A stretch of 40,466 nt of DNA from Bacillota bacterium (GTDB lineage: Bacteria > Bacillota > Limnochordia > DTU080), in the NCBI GenBank assembly GCA_012838035.1, contig DUQB01000134.1, positions 1 through 40,466 on the forward strand. Direction: 5' to 3'. This document shows positions 24,457-31,644 of the stretch, piece by piece. A program made the translations under genes and the position numbers. How positions within the stretch are numbered: the first letter of the stretch is position 1; each line of letters starts with the position of its first letter. Under the pieces are notes generated by a model. That model did no database searches. It had not been told where the DNA came from and saw only the letters and a program-made list of their open reading frames with translations.

Positions 24457-25380
24457 GTGGCTGGGCATCGTTATCGCGTTAACAAAATCAAACGTATGCA
24501 TAGCATCGTACATGGGTTACTGCCCATTCTGGAAGATATGGCGCGGCATCCGGCCATTGCGCAGATTACTCCAGGGCGTATCAGCGGTGATCGTCACGCC
24601 GACGATTACAACGTAACCATGCAGTACTTCACGGAAAGCGGTATGAAGCTGATTGCACGCACTCCCACCGCCGTACAGGAAGTTTTTATCGTGACCTCTG
24701 AACCAGAAAAAGTACAGGCCTGGCTGGTCAGCGAAGGCTTAATAGAAGCGCCGCGCCGAAATAACGACGCGCAGAGAGATGAACCGAGCGCAACAGCCGC
24801 TAAGACAAAGCTGAAAACCAAAGATGCCTCAGGCGGGAAGTCAGCCGGCCGGCAACGAACCGAAGCGAACCGCAATCACCCCCAGTCCGGCGCACGTTCC
24901 CGTAGCGGCCGGAACGCCAGACGAGCGACCATCGCTGATAAGTATGGGCATGAGCCGACAGGTATCCTTACAGATCTGCCCACCGATTCGCTACTGTTCT
25001 CCGACTACCTGAACGCCGGAGCCGCAGCCAAGCTAAGACGTTTACGTAATCAAATCGCCGCGCAAGAGGCGCCCGATCCACCAAAACCGCACTCGTCCAG
25101 CGGACAAGCCGCCGTAAAGGGGGCTGCCGAACAGAGCAAAAGAACCAGGCAGAAAGCCACCTCGCAGGGCAAAGGCATGCAGACGAACCAGCGCGGCAAA
25201 CCGCGAGACGTAGTAAAAGCCTACGCTCCGACCACAAAAGGCGCTAAGCCGCGGAAAGCAGACAATCAACCGACAAAAACCTCCAAAAAGGAGACTAACC
25301 TTCTGGAGGCTTGGTTAAAACAGGCTGATGACGAAACGTTCAAACGGTTATCGCGTAAGTTCAAGGGATCCGAGAAATGA
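24457..25380 (+). CDS. DUF2103 putative metal-binding protein with long basic tail
   Basis: A 307-residue protein. The GTG at 24457 is used because GGAGG (24444-24448) lies eight bases upstream; the GTG at 24448 overlaps that site. Residues 1 to about 95 match DUF2103, annotated as a predicted metal-binding domain: MHSIVHGLLPILEDMARHPA, ITPGRISGDRH, then LIARTPTAVQEVFIVTS. DUF2103 proteins are usually about 100-150 residues. Here about 200 extra residues follow, rich in Lys, Arg, Gln, Ser and Ala, probably disordered and nucleic-acid-binding in character. They close with a short helix (NLLEAWLKQADDETFKRLSR). Monocistronic, with its own promoter. Confidence 0.8.
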   Translation: MAGHRYRVNKIKRMHSIVHGLLPILEDMARHPAIAQITPGRISGDRHADDYNVTMQYFTESGMKLIARTPTAVQEVFIVTSEPEKVQAWLVSEGLIEAPRRNNDAQRDEPSATAAKTKLKTKDASGGKSAGRQRTEANRNHPQSGARSRSGRNARRATIADKYGHEPTGILTDLPTDSLLFSDYLNAGAAAKLRRLRNQIAAQEAPDPPKPHSSSGQAAVKGAAEQSKRTRQKATSQGKGMQTNQRGKPRDVVKAYAPTTKGAKPRKADNQPTKTSKKETNLLEAWLKQADDETFKRLSRKFKGSEK

Positions 25381-25417
25381 CCGCGTGGAGTGAGCGAGCG
25401 GCGGTAAGTCCCACGTG

Positions 25418-25672
25418 TTACCACCGCCGGCTATAGCCGGTCTCCATTTGGGTTTGCTCCAGGCTATACTGCCCGCTGTTGTCCGCCGCATCGGTTAGCG
25501 CGGCGTCATCCTCCACGCCTGCGCTCAGCGAACTCTCTTGCTGTTGCGTGCCGGCCTGCTCGTAGGCAATGACCAGGATGTTCCTACCATATTTAGCGGC
25601 CAAGGCGCTCTCCAGGCGCCTGACATCATCAATGTCATCGCCATCCAACGCGGCAAAGCGGTAGTTCTCCAT
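25418..25672 (-). CDS. Small hypothetical protein
   Basis: An 84-residue protein with an ATG start and AAGGAAGGGG six to seven bases upstream. The first 40 residues look folded (YRFAALDGDDIDDVRRLESA, then KYGRNILVIAYEQ), an alpha/beta pattern of the kind seen in small conserved Firmicute proteins. The rest is Gln/Ser/Asp-rich and probably disordered. No catalytic motif. It ends 37 bases from the convergent DUF2103 gene. I cannot name a family. Confidence 0.6.
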   Translation of the reverse strand: MENYRFAALDGDDIDDVRRLESALAAKYGRNILVIAYEQAGTQQQESSLSAGVEDDAALTDAADNSGQYSLEQTQMETGYSRRW

Positions 25673-25720
25673 GCCATACCCCTTCCTTAAAAGAGACTAA
25701 GTGGGCGGCTAAAGAAAAAC

Positions 25721-25734
25721 CGACGCCGGCGTCG
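25721..25734. repeat. 14-bp perfect palindrome, possible leader hairpin
   Basis: CGACGCCGGCGTCG at 25721-25734 is a perfect palindrome. On the minus strand it is followed directly by GGTTTTTC, so it could act as a short terminator or attenuator (stem CGACG/CGTCG, loop CCGG) about 50 bases upstream of the minus-strand gene at 25418-25672. The rest of 25735-26137 shows no gene I can support. Confidence 0.4.
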
Positions 25735-26137
25735 CACTATAGGTATTGCTAAGCACCTGCGCCGTAGCCGCTTCATGGCATAGGTTGCCCGTAGAGCGTA
25801 ACGATCATGCAAGTAGCGGATCGGCACCGGATAGCAAAACTTCGCCTAAGGCATACAATACTGCACACTTTTGGCCCGGTGTTTCAATTACGCTACCTAC
25901 CTAACCGCTGCTACCTTTATTTCCAACCTTGAAAAATATCCAGAGTACCCGGCAATACCGACAAAAACACGCGGACGGCAACAAGGTGTGATAAAATGAA
26001 TCGATTTCGAACCTAATGGACTATGGATAGCGTATACAAGCCCGGAGTAGCCGGCACCGCACAAGGTAAGTCGAGCAAAAAACGCACTCTGTGGCAAAAA
26101 AGCGATGCACGCATCGCGCTGGGAGGTTGCATCGGCA

Positions 26138-26347
26138 ATGGGAGCTTTAGACATACGCTTGCTCGCCCCGCTCATCATTTTGGAGCTACTGATGAAGATC
26201 ATCGCCTTAAACGACTTGGCACGGCGGCCCCCTGACCAGGTTAAAGGCCCCCGTCTGCTCTGGATATTCCTGATACTGCTGGTTTCCATGCTCGGATGGG
26301 TGATTTACCTTGTATGGGGAAGGGACGATCAAGGCCATGAATCATGA
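26138..26347 (+). CDS. YxlE-like small membrane protein (PLDc_N domain)
   Basis: A 69-residue protein with two membrane helices: LLAPLIILELLMKIIALNDL and LLWIFLILLVSMLGWVIYLV, followed by WGRDD. This is the PLDc_N pattern found in immunity or anti-sigma-associated peptides such as Bacillus YxlE. The ATG at 26138 is 11 bases after GGGAGG (26121-26126). The gene overlaps the start of the ABC ATPase gene by 11 bases, implying translational coupling. In B. subtilis YxlE, YxlF and YxlG are encoded together in the sigY operon; the same order is seen here, which supports the call. Confidence 0.75.
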   Translation: MGALDIRLLAPLIILELLMKIIALNDLARRPPDQVKGPRLLWIFLILLVSMLGWVIYLVWGRDDQGHES

Positions 26348-27242
26348 TCAGACCATCATTCACTTTCGTGAGGTCAAGAAAAGTTACGGCCGCGTGCAGG
26401 CGCTTGACGGGCTCAGCTTTACCGCAGCCAAATACGGCTGTTTGGGGTTATTGGGACCCAACGGCGCCGGCAAAACCACCGCGATAAAGTGCCTCTTAAA
26501 CCTCACTCACTACGAAAGCGGCTCCGTGGACGTTCAAGCGCGGCGGATCGGTTATGTGCCGCAACAGCCTGCGCTCTTTCCTTGGATGACAGCGGAAGAG
26601 ACGCTGCGGTTTATTGGGGCTGAACGCGGCCTACGCGGAAAAGCGCTGGAAGACGCCATCGAGTACAGGCTGGACCAAATCGGTCTTCTGAAAGCCAAGC
26701 GGCGTCGGACCGGAGGATTCTCCGGCGGCATGAAGCAGCGACTAGCTTTAGCGGCCGCCTTAATACATGAACCCGATTTATTGGTGCTGGATGAACCTGT
26801 TTCCGCGCTTGATCCTGTCGGACGCCATGATGTGCTGGCACTGCTGAACGTGCTGAAGCGCGACCGGGCTATAGTCATGTCGACTCACATTTTGGATGAT
26901 GCGGAACGCGTATGCGACGACGTCGTGATTATGCGGGAAGGTCATGCCGCACTGCAGCAATCCATGGGGCAGATTCGCGTTACGGTGAATTTGCGCTATG
27001 ACGTCGAATTGCTGGGCGAAGCCGCCGCCATTGCCGCTGCCGGTGCACTACTGCAAACGCAACCCTATGTAAGTGGCTGTCGCCAGGTAGGCTCGGTACT
27101 CGCGTTGACGCTGCATCGGTTGGAGGAGGTACCCGCCTTGCTGCACACGTTGGCATCCCTGGAAGATGTGCAGGTTATCCGATTGGAGCAAAGCAAACCT
27201 TCCTTGGAAGATATCTTCTTGCAGGTGGTGAATGGCCAATGA
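26337..27242 (+). CDS. ABC transporter ATPase (YxlF-like)
   Basis: A 301-residue ATPase of the ABC-2/antibiotic-export type. All motifs are canonical: Walker A GPNGAGKTT (40-48), FSGGMKQR signature (128-135), Walker B DLLVLDEP (147-154), SALDP, and the H-loop in VMSTHILDDAE. About 80 residues follow the nucleotide-binding domain, as in YxlF and similar proteins. The ATG at 26337 overlaps the preceding small membrane gene, and the stop overlaps the permease start (ATGA), so the three are a tight operon. Likely partner: the 27239-27997 permease. Export substrate unknown. Confidence 0.9.
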   Translation: MNHDQTIIHFREVKKSYGRVQALDGLSFTAAKYGCLGLLGPNGAGKTTAIKCLLNLTHYESGSVDVQARRIGYVPQQPALFPWMTAEETLRFIGAERGLRGKALEDAIEYRLDQIGLLKAKRRRTGGFSGGMKQRLALAAALIHEPDLLVLDEPVSALDPVGRHDVLALLNVLKRDRAIVMSTHILDDAERVCDDVVIMREGHAALQQSMGQIRVTVNLRYDVELLGEAAAIAAAGALLQTQPYVSGCRQVGSVLALTLHRLEEVPALLHTLASLEDVQVIRLEQSKPSLEDIFLQVVNGQ

Positions 27243-27997
27243 TCTATCTCAATCTCCTGCAAAAAGAGTGGTTGGAAGTCGTCCGCTCGTACAAAATTCT
27301 TTTCATTCCGGTCGTCTTTATTCTCTTAGGCGTCGGCCAGCCTTTGGCCATGCATTTTATGCCGCAGATACTGGAACTCGGCAATGTACCCGCAGGTACG
27401 GTAATTGAGATACCGATACCTCCTCCGGAGCAGATCCAAGCAGGCATCATCGATCAATACAGCCAACTGGGCATCTTCGTGCTGATTTTAGCTGCGATGG
27501 GGGTCATCTCCAGAGAAGTGGAGCAAGGCCAGGCGGCGCTGCTCAGCACCTTGGGCGTAACCAGGCATCGTTATGTTCTCACCAAGTGGATGATGCTTGC
27601 AGCGCTCACCGTGTTCAGCATACTGATCGGTTTTGTCGCAACCGCATACTATACGGAGATCTTGTTCGGCAGTCTAAATTGGGGGCATGTAATCCTAGGC
27701 GCACTGGTCTATTCGCTCTATCCCCTATTTGTTCTCTCCCTGACGCTACTGTTAGGTACGTTAAACACCTCGCAGCTGTCTGTTGCCGGCTCGACTTTGG
27801 CGACCGTCATCGTATTCAGCTTAGCCGGTACAATGAGGCAGCTGCTGCCATGGCTGCCGAACCAGGCGAGCACCATCGCCAAGAACCTGATCGGTGCCGG
27901 CCAAGCCTTACCGGTGCGCGGCATCGCGGTCCCCTGCATTTGGATTGCCGTCACGCTGGTCGCCACATGCTTGTCGTTCCGGCGCAGAGAGCTGTAA
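27239..27997 (+). CDS. ABC-2 type permease (YxlG-like)
   Basis: A 252-residue membrane protein with an N-terminal hydrophobic helix (ILFIPVVFILLGVGQP), an extracytoplasmic loop, then five further hydrophobic segments (LGIFVLILAAMGVI, MMLAALTVFSILIGFVATAY, LGALVYSLYPLFVLSLTLLL, LATVIVFSLAG, GIAVPCIWIAVTLVATCLSF). The VISREVEQGQAALLSTLG stretch after the second segment is the usual ABC-2 loop. It starts at an ATGA overlap with the ATPase gene. In YxlG-type systems permease and ATPase affect sigma-Y activity; no sigma factor is visible nearby, so the role may be drug or peptide export. Confidence 0.85.
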   Translation: MIYLNLLQKEWLEVVRSYKILFIPVVFILLGVGQPLAMHFMPQILELGNVPAGTVIEIPIPPPEQIQAGIIDQYSQLGIFVLILAAMGVISREVEQGQAALLSTLGVTRHRYVLTKWMMLAALTVFSILIGFVATAYYTEILFGSLNWGHVILGALVYSLYPLFVLSLTLLLGTLNTSQLSVAGSTLATVIVFSLAGTMRQLLPWLPNQASTIAKNLIGAGQALPVRGIAVPCIWIAVTLVATCLSFRRREL

Positions 27998-28044
27998 CCA
28001 GGAAAAAAGCGAGTACAAACACCTGAGCGACACCGTAAAGCGAT

Positions 28045-28088
28045 GAGCCCCGGCACAAAAGCTACAAACGCCGGGGCTCCGTTTCTTG
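28045..28088. terminator. Terminator between convergent yxlEFG-like operon and sfsA
   Basis: A perfect 10-bp stem, GAGCCCCGGC (28045-28054) with GCCGGGGCTC (28070-28079), is followed by CGTTTCTTG. It lies between two convergent stops and may serve both strands, although the minus-strand tail is poor in T. Confidence 0.75.
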
Positions 28089-28104
28089 CCGGCAAATGCC
28101 GCGC

Positions 28105-28794
28105 TCAAAGCTCTACCGGTACTTCACAATCGAAATAGACGCCTTGAAGGGTCACTCGATAGCGTATGCCCCGCACCAGCACCCCGGCGGCGGCCGCTTG
28201 GCGAAGAGCTGAGGCAAAAGCCGGATCAGTAGCTTCATTGGGATGCACTACAGCAGCATCATGCCGCAAAACCATCAGCAGTACGGCGCCTCTTCCTCCA
28301 GCCTTTACCAAGTCGGTTAAGGTTCGCACATGGCTGGTACCGCGTTGCGTAGGCGCATCCGGGAAGTAGCCGCGGCGGTCGACAACCAGACTGACCGTCT
28401 TTGCTTCCACCCATAACCGGCCTTGGTCGTCTTCTACCAGCAGATCGAAGCGATGCTTGCCATATGCCGCCTCAATCCTGAGCCTCGCGTCGGCGGCAGG
28501 AATGTCTAAAGTACGGGCTACCTCCGGTTCCAGCAAAAGTTTTGCCGGCAAACGGGTATCAATGGCGCAAAGTACATCGTCTTTCTGCACCAAGGTCAAG
28601 TCCCAGGCGGTCTTGCGCCCATTCCCCGCAACAGGCGTGAGATAGACGGTTGCTCCGGCAACAAGCAGCTCGCGTAGACGCCCGGTATTAGGCACATGTG
28701 CCTGCTCTAGCCCGCCATTCACCGTCACTTCCGCCACGAAGCGGTTCAGACGGCGTAGCAGTCGGCCGCGCACCAAAGGCTGAGTGAATTCCAT
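28105..28794 (-). CDS. sfsA: SfsA family DNA/RNA nuclease-like protein
   Basis: 229 residues, the normal SfsA length. Family motifs are clear: AHVPNTGRLRELL near residue 35, then RIEAAYGKHRFDLLVED with LWVEAKTVSLV (the PD-(D/E)xK-like core), FPDAPTQRGTSHVRTL, and AVLLMVLRHDA. SfsA was named as a sugar-fermentation stimulation factor in E. coli and has a nuclease-like fold; its physiological role is still uncertain. ATG start with AGG eight bases upstream. It is followed by the shared terminator and lies 55 bases after the conserved hypothetical gene. Confidence 0.93.
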   Translation of the reverse strand: MEFTQPLVRGRLLRRLNRFVAEVTVNGGLEQAHVPNTGRLRELLVAGATVYLTPVAGNGRKTAWDLTLVQKDDVLCAIDTRLPAKLLLEPEVARTLDIPAADARLRIEAAYGKHRFDLLVEDDQGRLWVEAKTVSLVVDRRGYFPDAPTQRGTSHVRTLTDLVKAGGRGAVLLMVLRHDAAVVHPNEATDPAFASALRQAAAAGVLVRGIRYRVTLQGVYFDCEVPVEL

Positions 28795-28849
28795 TGTTCA
28801 TACCTGCTTTATAGGTTTATTGGCAAGAGCAGAGAGACAAGCCTTCGCC

Positions 28850-30007
28850 CTAATTGCGAATGAGCCTTAACAATCCGGCCTCTTCCATCCTTCTCATCAG
28901 AGCCGGTTTCTTCGTGTGGGTTTGACATAGTGCTTTGAGACGCGTCAAGAACGCTGCCTCGTGCTGCTGCCATTTAGCCAGTTCATATAAATCGAGCAAC
29001 AGATGCACTGCCGCATCGTACCCCGCGGCGTTTTTTCGGCAAATTAAGGTATCGATCTTTTCCCAAAGCGTGCTCTCTTGCCCCACCAGCGAATTTATAT
29101 AATCAGCACGCTCTTGAGCACGTTTGCGCTTTTCTTCAGCCTGCTTCTCGGCAGCTATCCGAGCGGCCTCCGCCAGGCGGGCTCTGCGCAACTCTTTAGC
29201 GCGAGCTTTCAACTCTCCTGCGTTGCGACGCTCATCGCTGCTCACATGCATCGGCGTGTTTTCCTCCCTAAGGCGTTTTTGCAGCTTGCACGCCAAAAGA
29301 GAACCGTTTCCCACGATCACCTCGTAGATCATCGCATCCTTTTCAGGTTCGGGTAAATCGGCGATCCATGCCCGGACGACTTGCTCAGCCGGATCGTAGT
29401 GTTCTTCCGGTGGACTTCCTTCAGCAGCTGCGACCAGCAAATCCCTGTCAAGCCGCAAGAAGGCGACAAGCTCCTCCTGCGCCGCGCTGAGGTGGCCTAA
29501 ATTCGGCGGGACAGGAGGTTCCGGTTCATGCTCCGGTATTTCGCCATGAACGACCGCATTAAGCCAGCCTAAATAAAGAGCACGATAATCGCCCTGCATC
29601 AGCTCCAGGCGGATCGGCAGCAGAGCAGTCAGACGTCCCCTGTCCTCCCACTCGAATTCATAATCATCACCGTCATACGCATAACAAAAGATGCCGTACT
29701 CTCCTTTGACCAAATAAGCAAACGATTCTACCCCGCAATACTCATAGACTTCGTCCTTGGGAAACAATGCACCCGGTACGCGGAGCATCAACTCCGATCT
29801 GCCGAAGTTACTATTGTAATAAAACCCATCGAAGTGCTTCTCCACCCACTCCAAGGGATTACCTTTAAAATCACCCCAATTATACACATTGACGAAGCTG
29901 CGACTTGTAATATCAGCTCGCGATGAATACATCCTAAGCTTGCTCATTTCCTCGGCGGTTAGCGGCCGATCAACAGCCTGAAACTCATAGTATTGGTACT
30001 CGCTCAC
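28850..30007 (-). CDS. Conserved hypothetical protein with coiled coil
   Basis: 385 residues from the GTG at 30007, chosen for GGAGG eight bases upstream; the frame is open ten codons further to an ATG without a good site. The N-terminal 150 residues form a distinct domain: YQYYEFQAVDRPLTAEEMSK, SFVNVYNWGDFKGNP, FYYNSNFGRSELMLRVP. I have seen this in uncharacterised bacterial proteins but it has no known function. A helical linker follows, then a charged Arg/Lys/Glu/Ala coiled coil (about 265-310, KARAKELRRARLAEAARIAA) and a helical C-terminus. No signal or membrane segment. It may share a transcript with sfsA. Confidence 0.75.
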   Translation of the reverse strand: MSEYQYYEFQAVDRPLTAEEMSKLRMYSSRADITSRSFVNVYNWGDFKGNPLEWVEKHFDGFYYNSNFGRSELMLRVPGALFPKDEVYEYCGVESFAYLVKGEYGIFCYAYDGDDYEFEWEDRGRLTALLPIRLELMQGDYRALYLGWLNAVVHGEIPEHEPEPPVPPNLGHLSAAQEELVAFLRLDRDLLVAAAEGSPPEEHYDPAEQVVRAWIADLPEPEKDAMIYEVIVGNGSLLACKLQKRLREENTPMHVSSDERRNAGELKARAKELRRARLAEAARIAAEKQAEEKRKRAQERADYINSLVGQESTLWEKIDTLICRKNAAGYDAAVHLLLDLYELAKWQQHEAAFLTRLKALCQTHTKKPALMRRMEEAGLLRLIRN

Positions 30008-30373
30008 GGCAGAATCCTCCCAGGTGCTCTTCGCCATACTGGTGATTTGTAGTTCTCATCAAAGCCTCGCTCTGCAGCATACGGCTTTTATAACAAGGAC
30101 GCCGCAGTTTTTACTCCCACCATAGGGGCCTATAACGGCAGGCGGCCTGATCTAATCTCCAGGCAGTGTTTTTCTGCTTGCCTTTTGCTATTCTTTCTGC
30201 GTTAAGCGGCGTATACCTTGTGCAATCAATTTGCAAGCGGTAATTCATCGTCAGATTCATGAACAGCGTTATTCGCCGGTCAAGCGTTACCGAGAACCGT
30301 CTGAGCAACTGGGAAGGAAGCTTCCTGCCCGGTCTGGCAGAGGCAGCCCGGTGTACAATAGGCGCAATTAGCG
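30008..30373. other. Intergenic region between divergent genes
   Basis: About 370 bases upstream of the regulator promoter. A 12-bp palindrome, AGGAAGCTTCCT, lies at 30315-30326. T-rich tracts occur near 30170-30200. No reading frame with a ribosome site and no clear hairpin-plus-T terminator was seen. Confidence 0.4.
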
Positions 30374-30416
30374 TATCCTATTCGCATTGACACCTACCCC
30401 TAATTAATATAGGATA
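30374..30416 (+). promoter_or_regulatory. Promoter with inverted-repeat operator for the ArsR-type regulator
   Basis: TTGACA (30387-30392) and TAGGAT (30410-30415) are spaced by 17 bases. TATCCTA (30374-30380) and TAGGATA (30410-30416) form a perfect 7-bp inverted repeat that brackets the -35 box and covers the -10 box. This is a natural place for autorepression by the ArsR-like protein encoded 50 bases downstream. Confidence 0.6.
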
Positions 30417-30467
30417 TACTTACATTATAAATTTCACAACTAGGTTATCAGAGATGAGGAGCCTCCC

Positions 30468-30812
30468 ATGGACATAGCAAAACGGCGTATGTTTGAACTG
30501 CATGCAGAGATCTGTAAAACGCTGTCGAACCCCAAGCGGCTGGAGATCCTGGATCATTTGCGTGAAGGTGAGAAATCGGTAGAAGAGCTGACCCAACTGA
30601 TGGGCATGTCTAAGTCGAACCTCTCACAGCATCTGAGTATTCTACGACAAAAGCGGTTGGTAAAAACGCGCCGGGACGGGTTGAACATCATCTACAGCAT
30701 CGGCAATCCCAAGATCCTGAATGCTTGCGACATCCTCAAGGAAGTGCTGTTGGGTAATCTGACGCAGAACCAAGATCTGTTGTCCATACTCCAGGATGAG
30801 GATGATGAGTAA
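30468..30812 (+). CDS. ArsR/SmtB-family regulator with two cysteines
   Basis: A 114-residue winged-helix dimeric repressor. ATG start after GATGAGGAG. The core is canonical: ICKTLSNPKRLEILDHL, SVEELTQLMGMSKSNLSQHL, RQKRLVKTRRDGLNIIYSI. There are only two Cys residues, Cys16 in ICKTLSN and Cys87 in ACDILKEVL. The same layout occurs in many ArsR proteins near sulfur- and redox-related genes, where a Cys pair may sense persulfide or oxidants; the usual metal-binding CxC of SmtB/ArsR is absent. It is followed by an OsmC gene, which supports thiol or peroxide stress sensing (inference). The C-terminus is acidic. Confidence 0.85.
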   Translation: MDIAKRRMFELHAEICKTLSNPKRLEILDHLREGEKSVEELTQLMGMSKSNLSQHLSILRQKRLVKTRRDGLNIIYSIGNPKILNACDILKEVLLGNLTQNQDLLSILQDEDDE

Positions 30813-30821
30813 AGTGACGGC

Positions 30822-30852
30822 TTACGGGCAGCTACGGAGCGTACTCCCGTAA
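30822..30852 (+). repeat. Hairpin between arsR-type and osmC-type genes (first)
   Basis: TTACGGG (30822-30828) pairs with CCCGTAA (30846-30852) around a 17-base loop just after the regulator stop codon. There is no T tract, so it is more likely an mRNA structure or operator than a terminator. Confidence 0.35.
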
Positions 30853-30858
30853 CCAACC

Positions 30859-30884
30859 CGCATAATAGATCATATGATTATGCG
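30859..30884 (+). promoter_or_regulatory. Inverted repeat upstream of the OsmC gene (second)
   Basis: CGCATAAT (30859-30866) pairs perfectly with ATTATGCG (30877-30884) with a 10-base spacer. It ends about seven bases before the GGAGG of the OsmC gene. It could be an operator or a hairpin controlling translation. Confidence 0.4.
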
Positions 30885-30904
30885 ATACGAACGGAGGTAC
30901 TCTG

Positions 30905-31342
30905 ATGAACGCAACCATCCAATTTGTCGATAATATGCGCTTTATGGGCGTAGCGGAATCCGGACACGCCGTGTTGCTCGATACCTCGCAAAAAAACGGG
31001 GGCAATGCGTCAGCACCGTCGCCGATGGAAATGGTGTTGTTCGCTTTGGGCACCTGCAGCGGCATGGATGTGGTCAGCATCCTGCGCAAAAAACGCATCC
31101 CCATCGAACACTTCAGCATTGAAGCGGCGGGAACGCGACGCGACGAACATCCGCGCATCTTTACGGACATCCGGTTGACCTACAAGTTCCGCGGTCCCAA
31201 TTTGGCCGCCAATCGGAAAGCCCTCGAAGATACGGTGCGCCTATCGCAGGAAAAGTTCTGTTCGGTGGCGGGAATGTTGGCGGCGACCGTTAAGTTGACA
31301 TGGCAGGTGGAAATACTGGAGTCCACCGACACCGCCGGATAA
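30905..31342 (+). CDS. OsmC/Ohr-family thiol peroxidase-like protein
   Basis: A 145-residue protein with an ATG start eight bases after GGAGG. The paired catalytic cysteines of the OsmC fold are in place: Cys51 in LGTCSGMDVVSIL and Cys119 in SQEKFCSVAGML. APSPMEMVLFALGTC is the standard first motif. Members reduce organic hydroperoxides, or act on other thiol substrates in the YhfA-like subgroup; the GMDV variant with RIPIEHF is closer to the YhfA/OsmC-like subgroup than to Ohr. Probably co-transcribed with, and controlled by, the adjacent ArsR-type regulator. Confidence 0.9.
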   Translation: MNATIQFVDNMRFMGVAESGHAVLLDTSQKNGGNASAPSPMEMVLFALGTCSGMDVVSILRKKRIPIEHFSIEAAGTRRDEHPRIFTDIRLTYKFRGPNLAANRKALEDTVRLSQEKFCSVAGMLAATVKLTWQVEILESTDTAG

Positions 31343-31368
31343 GAGCAAGCCGACCGTCGTAGCGTATG

Positions 31369-31416
31369 GGCCGGAAGAGGTGCGCATGCCGTGCGTCCGA
31401 ATCCGGCCTTTCCTTA
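31369..31416 (+). terminator. Terminator after the OsmC gene
   Basis: GGCCGGA (31369-31375) pairs with TCCGGCC (31402-31408) and is followed by TTTCCTT. The loop is long (26 bases) with an inner GTGCGC/GTGCGT region. Confidence 0.5.
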
Positions 31417-31533
31417 TAGTATTCGGGCTTGCGTGCTGATAGACAGGGCCAGCCGCCGTCGGTCACGGCAAGTACGTTTTCTAAGCTTCTACGCCCGTCT
31501 TTTTGACCAGGAGCGCCGCGAAACCACCTATCG

Positions 31534-31562
31534 TCGACATCCTACGCATTCTATTGTAAAAT
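31534..31562 (+). promoter_or_regulatory. Promoter of the TolC-like/SIMPL operon
   Basis: TCGACA (31534-31539) and TAAAAT (31557-31562) are spaced by exactly 17 bases. The first start codon is about 80 bases downstream. The 31343-31644 stretch otherwise holds only the OsmC terminator. Confidence 0.55.
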
Positions 31563-31644
31563 GCCGATTATAGTTTTCCTAATGAGAGGAATTCCCCTAT
31601 TTGGTCCAGAAACACTTCTAGAATCTTAACGTGCGGAGGAGATT

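Noticed and set aside
30315-30326. 12-bp palindrome AGGAAGCTTCCT
   Set aside because: Isolated, with no T tract and not near a promoter; plausible by chance.
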